The notes under the pieces: generated by a model
Database searches by the model: none
What the model saw: only the letters and a program-made list of their open reading frames with translations
What the model was told of the DNA's origin: nothing
Translations under genes and position numbers: made by a program
Source: Planctomycetota bacterium
GTDB lineage: Bacteria; Planctomycetota; PUPC01; JABMSA01
Direction of reading: 5' to 3'
NCBI GenBank assembly: GCA_013202185.1
Contig: JABMSA010000533.1
Location: 1-16,895 of the forward strand
DNA: 16,895 bases
Part shown: positions 13,001 through 16,895 of the stretch, in pieces
Position numbering within the stretch: the first letter of the stretch is position 1
Layout: each line of letters starts with the position of its first letter

Positions 13001-15554
13001 AGGGAACAACGACTGGGTTACTGCAGACAACCAGCTCCACTTTCAGCAAACCTGGCGCACCTTGTACGAGTGGGGCGACATCGTGGAGATCAGGAACCTG
13101 GCCACGCCCTCGGAAATCAGGGTGGCAACCTATGTGCGGCAGTCCGTAACCAGCCCAGTGCGGGGGGGCATCGGCCTTGCCATGGTTATCTCAGACGAAA
13201 CTGACACAACCCCGCCCACGCCGGCCACAATGGCATTCGCTGAGCCTTTCCCCGCAAACAGCACCGCAACCTCGCTGACGATGACGGCCATCCAAGCAAC
13301 CGACGAAACAACCGACGAAACCGACGCAGAAACGTGGGTGGAATACGGCTTTAGAAGAGAAGAGACCGGGCAGGTGGAATGGTCGCAGGACCGCACCCAC
13401 ACCATCCAGGGGCTCACCCCGGCTTCATCCCACAGTTTCCAAGTCATGATCAGAGACGCATTAGGCAATGAAAATACCGGTTCGTGGTCCGCAACGCGGT
13501 CTGCCCACACCCTTGCCGCAGTGCCCAACGCCCCCATCATTGTACCAGGCACCGACACCGTCGACCTCCAAATCGACCCCAACGGCAATCCCGATCCCTC
13601 AGACGTCAAGTACGCCATACAAGACGGCTATCTCTGGATATACGTTGCGGCCAACAACACGCTTACTTCCCCCCTGCCGGTCTGGAAAACCCTCGCCGAG
13701 TGGGGCACACCCGTCACCGTCGGCGGGCTCCGGCAGGGCAGCACGCACAGCTTCGTCGTAAAGGCAAAAAGCCCGGAAGGACCCGAAACCGTATTCGGCC
13801 CGGCTACACTAACAACAACATACGTCAACGACTCTGTTCCGCCAACGCCCAACCCGCCCCTATTCGCCGAAAGGGTCATGGCCACAAGCGCCCAAAGTTT
13901 CAAGGCCAGGGCCGCGGGATCCGTAGACATCACTGAACCGGTGGAATACAAATTTGCCGTAACCGGCTCCGAAGGCAACTTCGACAGCGGCTGGCAAACG
14001 TCTACCATATTCGAGCCGACCGGCCTCGCACCCGGCGGCGAGTACATGGTAACCCTTCAGGCGCGAGACAGCATGGTGCCGCGAAACTACACCTCCCTCT
14101 CGGAGCAGGTAACCGTGTATGTCGACCCGGTAACACCCGGTGCCCCGGCCCCGAGCAACATCGACTACATCACCATCACGCTCACGTTCGACACCCGAAC
14201 AAACTCGGCCGAAACGCTCTACGCGGTGTTCGACTCGCGCACCGGCCTTTACGTAGACGAATCCGGAGAGCTGGCATCCGTTGTGCCGGCGTGGCGCACC
14301 CAGGCCGACTGGGGGCCAAACATGACGGTCTCAGGCCTCGAACCCGGCGACACCTACTACTTTGCGGCTGCCGCCCGCAGCAAAGGCGGAACATCCTCAA
14401 TACCGTCTTGCTCCGACGAGACCGCAATTACCACGCTGTTGAACGATGTCAACCCGCCGAGACCCAACCCCGCCCAATACACCTTGCCACCCGCGGCAAC
14501 GAGCACCACAAGCTTCAGGGCGCAAGCCGCCGTAGCCGAAGACTCTACCCCGCCGGTTGAATTCTACTTCCACGTCGAAAGCCCCGAGGGAGATGCCTAC
14601 GACAGAAACTGGAGCACATCGAGGCTATTCGAGCCGACCGACCTCACACCCGGCGGAGAATACATAATAAAACTAACCGCACGCGACAGCGTCGCCACGC
14701 CCAACGTTACCGGCAATCCCACGTCCGTGACCATCTACCTGGACCCCGTAACGCCCGGCGCACCCCTTGCCTCCGACATCGACATATCAAGCGCTACTCT
14801 CAGCTTCGATACCGAGCCAAACTCCGACGAAACACTCTATGCGGTCTATGAATCAACCACCAGACGCTACCTCAACGTGGCCGGAAGCCCTGTATCCTTT
14901 GTGCCCGTGTGGCGAACGGAGGCCGAACGGGGGGCAAGCTTCCCCGTTGCCGACCTCACACACGGCACCTACTACTACTTCTCGGTGGTGGCAAGCAGCA
15001 AAGACGGCGCCCTCTCGCTCTACTCCGGCGAAACCGAAGTGAGGACCCCGCTGTACATCCCGCAGCCCGGCGCACCAACCTTGTTTTTTAACCTTACCGG
15101 GTCTGTTTCACTGTTGTTGAAGCTCGACGCCCTAACCACGTGGAGCTATACCGCCTCCTTCCTCATACGCGTGACGGGCGATTCCACCCCCCTGTACGTG
15201 CAAGCCGATAACAGCCTCGGGACAACGGAAGTGTGGCGGACACGTGCCCAGTGGGGCAATCCTATCTGCATTAACGGCCTCAATCCCGATACGTCCTACA
15301 CCTTCGACATACGCGGCAAGATCACTGACGAACTCTCCGTCTGGGGCGTCCCACTGGAAAACGTCCTTACCAACATGGCCGGCGACGCAACCGGCAACAA
15401 CGTCGTCGACGTGTTCGACATGATATTTGTCAGGGATCATCTGGGCGACGACCGCTGCTCAGGCATTTCATTTCAGGCCGACGTCAACGACGACGGAATC
15501 GTCAACATCCTCGACTTAACCTTCATCAGGAGCCGCCCAAACTTCACAGATTAG
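7065..15554 (+). CDS. Giant modular secreted protein: inactive matrixin-like domain, split PPC, PPCs, BACON-like, 13 Fn3-like modules, dockerin
   Basis: 2829 residues. In order: signal peptide (about 1-26, ending GSAGA); a matrixin-like (M10) domain to about 197; a PPC domain whose halves (about 201-270 and 685-725) are separated by three ~137-residue repeats; PPC domains 2-5 (726-843, 844-968, 969-1090, 1091-1214); two BACON-like domains (about 1215-1425); thirteen ~90-110-residue fibronectin-like modules (1426-2772); a dockerin (2773-2829). The matrixin zinc site is destroyed: RExxR and Tyr162 replace HExxH and the third His, while Glu153 and the Met-turn methionine (M171) remain. It has its own strong promoter. 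No sorting anchor such as PEP-CTERM, LPXTG or a T9SS domain is visible. It is likely an extracellular scaffold or adhesin rather than a protease; the partner of its dockerin is not in the window. No single described family covers the whole chain. Confidence 0.9.
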   Translation: MATRKTASVALVLIIAATALTGSAGAFEFNDVKWDAGVFPIAYRVNNAGAPEGFAAIVEECGDEWHRVEGSSLTFRYSGITHSDTSNTDGLNTIGWDVEGDGFAPNVLAETSVRTANGFIVECDTVFNGSVAWSTTGTPGGVEYDLKTAVLREIGRWVQLGYVAAPSDSVMLDPLKEGVVKHTLAQDDIDAIEEVYPAPHEPDAYEEGDDDITGATWLALNTTQTDHNIFPYDDEDWYWFSLSGSASVQIATSGTDPLGDTEIYLYDAPPGPTLRQPTTASVLNSDRSYEFRVNIGAGIVSIGGVFYQVPSAQDFLLHVDLIQAPIDAANSDIIYTLVVAENGGLVSHKAIAGGAAAYGLAQAPSAPEIDAAVSHTNWVRTGDTLIHRIDEAFISQTVTPVTTDPIGHADNINVPGLAMPSTPSIMNIDGSHELRVNVTNGVVVINNSFYDVASQEDLAVASGGSSPLTTENTDIICSVVAYENEGAVALRAFTGSAAPAESAGPLPDANITAAIGHNNWLEIGRTRYYLRNNITQTTTTVFEPNGPNQNIDVGVSPSTVPSSYSEDGTYQFRINLDGGHVDFDGAGLTLEDVDSVVIAQGTLNSPFDQTNTSIIYSIIAYMAGFTSVAGSAAPAGNAAPPSAASIGEILNREWATIGHVRVDLTPLKQTIEEKLFDQSRTPPPLYAILETQAIGAGTYYVKVQSSADGGRPVVDPYSIVLLPGSVDAFEWDDIKSHAKEIFLPEETQVRTISPAGDVDWAYFVLENEAGIVIETFGPQGGDTELLLDSGGTIATNDDKSEVDMYSRIEIPSLPPGTYYVRIWEVDPSAELISYRLRVSQQAPRADFYEEDDTPLDANELTAREPQAHSIDPVGDHDWMYFTLDAPTGEVNIETRGLYGDDTYIELYDAGVLVDPETARITTVDNSGGGSYAKVSATNLSAGRYYVLVGEKDDDALIEEYEVTLITEELTDAYEYDDVSSAARVITPGVPMPHSLKPGGDIDWAKFTIPASGALVIETSGDEFGDTKMWLYYEDNGQLDLRRYNDDYGDDWYSRVTYNWAPAGTWYVQITGLDNSEVIENYDILVTYTEHLREPDDPGDTPQDAAELSANTLSADHSLSPLEDIDWFKLEITDLLDFEIEVTGFGELEVQVFNSSILDSPNPNAELAASHELGLDQVLLRYIIQTPDTYYIKVNEFDADAILDDYQIIAKVATPADFSVRPPWLNFEGSWQNPPSPQLASVSHRTQTTRWQVEPLPDWARVTPSSGPVSPGRSRLVQVAVNITDIPIGFHTTDVTFTPDDGSPPSSIEMTYYVTQGPADVDWDTPQLNFATTEGTINPPAQTVTFANTGGGDAIPWTIDADKPWVGIEPASGTLYEIDPSETISITPNIAGLLPGEHTALITLHGFESNPGPPVSQVIVTVTIAVDTMPPGSVSFQEGPHGVDGTDSIEMTAFATSDDQQGPVEYYFQFHGGDAGGADSGWISSRTFTLPGLIPGGYYTYRVKARDTNSHFNETPYSAKMSGYVAPVTPPAPVINMVSIGFYDMEITPGRGANSERVQLAIYNAGEGTYLGRYGGATAVPTWQTQSDAVGGGGRAEWGTVQAVGLEADTEYSFQVVARNGQGKLSPKGPAATATTLFDNAAERPKWDPASPLALTSDSVSLRITSITGVEFEFLNVSTGETSGWITSTEHTFDGLSPCSYYEFKARAKNDIGNVGAWSVPVRFYALPLDPAEPAFAPGIIDPDFAIDPNTNGNPDIAEYAIEVNVDKFVGLDGTPESDVKVWRRQDQWLVTVLHGFQTAPVFPVYQFRIHARNPDGAEADNPGPSVDRVIHFQPPEPNPAQMDPFAPMSLPNEDDVYVNAVPCIDTNGKPEGKEYYFECIDGSFPDSGWQTDYSYKFLPELRGAATLYRVKYRDFAGNETSWSDPMMITMSARSPGVPISRGSSGSTAYITINPGTTAYQNAPEAEYAIHVAYTDPANVGNNDWVTADNQLHFQQTWRTLYEWGDIVEIRNLATPSEIRVATYVRQSVTSPVRGGIGLAMVISDETDTTPPTPATMAFAEPFPANSTATSLTMTAIQATDETTDETDAETWVEYGFRREETGQVEWSQDRTHTIQGLTPASSHSFQVMIRDALGNENTGSWSATRSAHTLAAVPNAPIIVPGTDTVDLQIDPNGNPDPSDVKYAIQDGYLWIYVAANNTLTSPLPVWKTLAEWGTPVTVGGLRQGSTHSFVVKAKSPEGPETVFGPATLTTTYVNDSVPPTPNPPLFAERVMATSAQSFKARAAGSVDITEPVEYKFAVTGSEGNFDSGWQTSTIFEPTGLAPGGEYMVTLQARDSMVPRNYTSLSEQVTVYVDPVTPGAPAPSNIDYITITLTFDTRTNSAETLYAVFDSRTGLYVDESGELASVVPAWRTQADWGPNMTVSGLEPGDTYYFAAAARSKGGTSSIPSCSDETAITTLLNDVNPPRPNPAQYTLPPAATSTTSFRAQAAVAEDSTPPVEFYFHVESPEGDAYDRNWSTSRLFEPTDLTPGGEYIIKLTARDSVATPNVTGNPTSVTIYLDPVTPGAPLASDIDISSATLSFDTEPNSDETLYAVYESTTRRYLNVAGSPVSFVPVWRTEAERGASFPVADLTHGTYYYFSVVASSKDGALSLYSGETEVRTPLYIPQPGAPTLFFNLTGSVSLLLKLDALTTWSYTASFLIRVTGDSTPLYVQADNSLGTTEVWRTRAQWGNPICINGLNPDTSYTFDIRGKITDELSVWGVPLENVLTNMAGDATGNNVVDVFDMIFVRDHLGDDRCSGISFQADVNDDGIVNILDLTFIRSRPNFTD
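7143..7655 (+). other. Matrixin-like (peptidase M10) domain without its zinc ligands
   Basis: The fold marks are present: KWDAGVFPIAYRVN, a Trp/Val helix start, LTFRYSGIT, DGLNTIGWD, LAETSV, GFIVECDTVFN, an active-site helix, SVM and an ending TLAQDDIDAIEEVYP. Where the family has HExxHxxGxxH, residues 152-162 read REIGRWVQLGY. All three zinc histidines and the family glycine are changed, but the Glu general base is kept. A pseudo-peptidase role in binding or folding is the likely reading. Confidence 0.8.
7881..9116 (+). repeat. Triplicated ~137-residue repeat inserted inside a PPC domain
   Basis: Repeat 1 covers residues 273-409, repeat 2 410-547 and repeat 3 548-~680. Shared marks are an S/TYEFRVN-like strand, a GxVxIxxxxY strand, a SDIIYTLVV / TDIICSVVA / TSIIYSIIA strand, an AGxAAPAxxAxxPxA stretch, an Asn/Glu-Trp before IG, and a closing run before the next unit. 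Copies are clearly related in protein but much diverged. The pattern loosely resembles repeats in phage tail or virion proteins; I cannot name the family. Confidence 0.75.
9240..10706 (+). repeat. Four tandem PPC-like domains (PPC2-PPC5)
   Basis: Each unit of about 117-125 residues opens with an acidic DAFEWDD / DFYEEDD / DAYEYDD / EPDDPGD patch. It continues with a GDxDWxxF strand (GDVDWAYF, GDHDWMYF, GDIDWAKF, EDIDWFKL) and a GDTxLxL-type strand, and ends with PxGTYYVxI and a YxLxV strand. This is the bacterial pre-peptidase C-terminal fold, found in secreted peptidases and other exoproteins as a beta-sandwich accessory. Confidence 0.85.
10707..11339 (+). other. Two tandem BACON-like beta-sandwich domains
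   Basis: The first has PPWLNFEGSW, DWARVTPSSG and a VNITDIPIGFHTTDVTF strand. The second has TPQLNFATTEG, NTGGGDAIPWTID, PWVGIEPASG and a PNIAGLLPGEHTALITL strand. The W-x-x-(I/V)-x-P-x-S-G core followed by a 'GxHTxxITx' hairpin is characteristic of BACON and related domains, often carbohydrate or mucin-associated. No ligand can be inferred. Confidence 0.7.
11340..15380 (+). repeat. Thirteen alternating fibronectin-like modules (A-B)6-B
   Basis: Type A modules start at residues 1426, 1638, 1833, 2044, 2255 and 2460. Their usual marks are PP-x-PNP, VEYYF, a (D)SGW-x-(T/S)S pair and a PGGEY...ARD strand. Type B modules start at 1527, 1729, 1933, 2152, 2356, 2562 and 2667. Their marks are a (V)TPGAP opening, E(T)LYAV or EYAI, a YV strand and the box W(R/K)T-x-x-x-WG before GL-x-x-x-T-Y-x-F. 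The A5-B5 and A6-B6 pairs are the most alike, suggesting the array grew most recently by copying a two-module unit near its 3' end. Such modules are common spacers in large planctomycete-type exoproteins. Confidence 0.8.
15381..15551 (+). other. C-terminal dockerin-like domain, first calcium loop degenerate
   Basis: Two F-hand repeats are visible. The second, DVNDDGIVNILDLTFIRS, keeps the Asp/Asn calcium pattern (D-x-N-x-D-G-x-x-N-x-x-D). The first, GDATGNNVVDVFDMIFVRDHLG, has Thr and Asn where Asn and Asp are usual and Asn at the glycine position, so its calcium binding may be weak. The helix pattern after each loop (FVRDHLG, FIRSR) fits type I dockerins. Confidence 0.8.
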
Positions 15555-15713
15555 CACCCGAAGCACAAGCAGCGCCAACTCGCGTGCAGGCCGGTCGCCA
15601 TCCTCGTGATACGGGAATTGGATGTTGATTCCTCGCCCCCGGCTGCCTACAATTAGACATGCGAGCCATATTGCTTGTGACAAGGCTGTAACGTGATTGA
15701 AGGAGAAACACCG
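15555..15713. other. Intergenic gap between the giant gene and the DUF1573 gene
   Basis: 159 bp with no gene. It holds the promoter at 15625-15653 and the ribosome binding site AAGGAG at 15700-15705. No intrinsic terminator is seen after the giant gene, so some read-through is possible. Confidence 0.5.
15625..15653 (+). promoter_or_regulatory. Sigma70-like promoter for the DUF1573 gene
   Basis: The -35 box is TTGATT (15625-15630) and the -10 box TACAAT (15648-15653), with a 17-bp spacer. The transcript start is expected near 15660, about 54 nt ahead of ATG 15714. Confidence 0.65.
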
Positions 15714-16724
15714 ATGCGCAAGGCTCTGCTGACAGTACTGCTCGTGGCCGTCGCCCTGCAAACAGCACACGCCAGGGAAGTGATCATCGGCGGCCCAAAG
15801 ATAGAGTATGATGAGCAGAAGCACGATTTCGGCGCAATCCCTCAGCATGTAGAAGTAGAGCACACTTTCACGTTTCGCAACGCAGGAGACGAAACCCTGA
15901 AGATCCTCAACGTGCACTCGAGCTGCGGATGCACCGTCGCCAAACTCGACGAAAATGAAAAGGAAATCGCACCGGGAAAAACCGGCAAGGTCGAAGTCAA
16001 ATTCAACAGCCAAACATTCAACGGCATCGTCAATAAAACCGTGACGCTCACCACCAACGACCCCGCCAGCCCGAAGGTAATCTTCAAGGTCACCGCCAAC
16101 GTCCTCGCCGACATGGTCTGCTCGCCGCTGCACGTGAAATTCAACCTCATCAACCCCAACGAAAGGCCCGAGCGGAGCGTCAAGGTCTTCTCCCCCAGAA
16201 ACAAGAAGTTCAAGATCACCAGCGTCAAAACAACACTAGACTACATTCATGCGGAAGTCGTAGAGCCCGAAGAAGGCAACGATGGCGACGACTACGTCAT
16301 CAAGGTAAGCATCAACGGCACGCCGCCCAGCGGTGCATTCAGCGGCTCGGTGCTCATCAGCACCGACCTCCACGAAAAGAACGCAATGTCTGTGACGGTC
16401 TCGGGCAAAGTGCGCAGCCGAACAGACGTTACTCCGCGCAAGATCTTCTTCGGGATTGTCCGCGAGGGCGACAGCCCCAGTCGCGCCCTCGTTATCCGGG
16501 CCAACTCATGGCAGGACCTCAAGGTAGAAAAAGTCGACGCTCCCGAAGGGCTCAGCGTAACCACCGACGAAATAATCGAAGGCAAGGAATGGCGCGTGTC
16601 GGTGCAGTTCAACGGCCCCTTCGACCGCATCAGATACAGTGAAAAGATCAGGATTCACATCAACGATCCCGGGATGAAAGTGATAGAACTCGGGGTAGGG
16701 GCGATCTGCAGGAAAAAGAAGTAA
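15714..16724 (+). CDS. Secreted DUF1573 domain protein
   Basis: 336 residues with a clean signal peptide (MRKALLTVLLVAVALQTAHA, cleavage after A20). The first domain (about 30-130) is DUF1573: KHDFGAIPQHVEVEHTFTFRN, LKILNVHSSCGCTVAKL with C71 and C73, IAPGKTGKVEVKFN, and VTLTTNDPASPKVIFKV. These Ig-like (ASPM/SPD-2/Hydin type) domains are frequent in Bacteroidota and PVC bacteria; their role is unknown. Two further beta-sandwich segments fill the rest, with SSGSVLISTD-like and KIRIHINDPG strands, ending KKK. I chose ATG 15714 with AAGGAG eight bases upstream; an in-frame GTG at 15693 would include the ribosome binding site itself. It has its own promoter and a terminator about 50 bp downstream. 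Confidence 0.9.
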   Translation: MRKALLTVLLVAVALQTAHAREVIIGGPKIEYDEQKHDFGAIPQHVEVEHTFTFRNAGDETLKILNVHSSCGCTVAKLDENEKEIAPGKTGKVEVKFNSQTFNGIVNKTVTLTTNDPASPKVIFKVTANVLADMVCSPLHVKFNLINPNERPERSVKVFSPRNKKFKITSVKTTLDYIHAEVVEPEEGNDGDDYVIKVSINGTPPSGAFSGSVLISTDLHEKNAMSVTVSGKVRSRTDVTPRKIFFGIVREGDSPSRALVIRANSWQDLKVEKVDAPEGLSVTTDEIIEGKEWRVSVQFNGPFDRIRYSEKIRIHINDPGMKVIELGVGAICRKKK

Positions 16725-16777
16725 GACAACGCCCGGCCCGCAATCACCCGGCCCGGCCGCCGCAACCCACAACAACC

Positions 16778-16817
16778 AAAAGGGCGGAACGATGCATCGA
16801 GCATCGGCCGCCCTTTT
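16778..16817 (+). terminator. Rho-independent terminator, probably bidirectional
   Basis: A 10-bp stem of AAAAGGGCGG (16778-16787) and CCGCCCTTTT (16808-16817) encloses a second 6-bp stem CGATGC (16790-16795)/GCATCG (16801-16806) with a 5-base loop. The A-run and T-run at the two ends allow it to work from either side. It closes the DUF1573 transcript. Confidence 0.85.
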
Positions 16818-16864
16818 GCCTTCTGAAGCAGCGCCCCGCCGTCGATCCGGTCTGCCGATTGTCC

Positions 16865-16895
16865 CACTGACCCACCGACCTACTGACCCACAGAC
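16865..16895. repeat. 8-bp tandem repeat array, cut by the window edge
   Basis: Four successive octamers read CACTGACC, CACCGACC, TACTGACC and CACAGAC(-). Each differs from the next by one to three bases. The array continues beyond the right edge, so its full length is unknown. Confidence 0.6.

Noticed and set aside
11340..15380. Sequence-level tandem duplication or assembly artefact in the Fn3-like array
   Set aside because: Modules differ throughout at the DNA level and vary in length from about 91 to 111 residues, so this is an old, diverged protein repeat rather than a collapsed or duplicated assembly stretch.

Overview
The window (about 60% GC by eye) reads as bacterial chromosome from a Gram-negative-type lineage with a taste for very large secreted modular proteins. 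The combination of a dockerin-ended giant exoprotein, 'SGW' fibronectin-like repeats, a DUF1573 protein and a secreted protein with a WGEAxxGLxxRL opening suggests the PVC/Planctomycetota area or a similar uncultured phylum. This is inference from protein style only; there is no rRNA or other marker gene here.

Region 1 (1-3028, + strand) is an ECF-type nickel/cobalt uptake operon in the order nikK (3' end only), nikM, nikL, nikQ, nikO. The genes overlap or nearly touch: nikM/nikL by 8 bp, nikQ/nikO by ATGA. NikM is the metal-binding membrane component, NikQ the transmembrane coupling protein, NikO the ATPase, and NikK/NikL are extracytoplasmic accessory proteins. The operon start and any metal-responsive control lie left of the window.

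Region 2 (3067-4219, + strand) is a single secreted protein of unknown function with its own sigma70-like promoter.

Region 3 (4252-6660, - strand) is a tight four-gene operon: CxxCxxCC protein, phosphatidylserine decarboxylase (psd), CDP-diacylglycerol-serine phosphatidyltransferase (pssA), second CxxCxxCC protein. psd and pssA together make phosphatidylethanolamine; the two flanking cysteine-cluster proteins are unexplained partners.

Region 4 (6661-7064) is a 404-bp divergent control region. It has a near-consensus promoter for the giant gene, a weaker promoter for the phospholipid operon and several repeats.

Region 5 (7065-15554, + strand) is one 2829-residue secreted protein and the most interesting object here. 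In order it has: a signal peptide; a matrixin-like fold in which all three zinc-binding histidines are replaced; a PPC domain split by a three-times repeated insert of about 137 residues; four more PPC domains; two BACON-like domains; thirteen fibronectin-like modules in a strict A-B alternation; and a C-terminal dockerin with one degenerate calcium loop.

Region 6 (15555-16895) holds a separately promoted DUF1573 secreted protein, a strong intrinsic terminator, and the start of an 8-bp tandem repeat running off the right edge.

No tRNA, rRNA, CRISPR array, transposase or integrase was seen.
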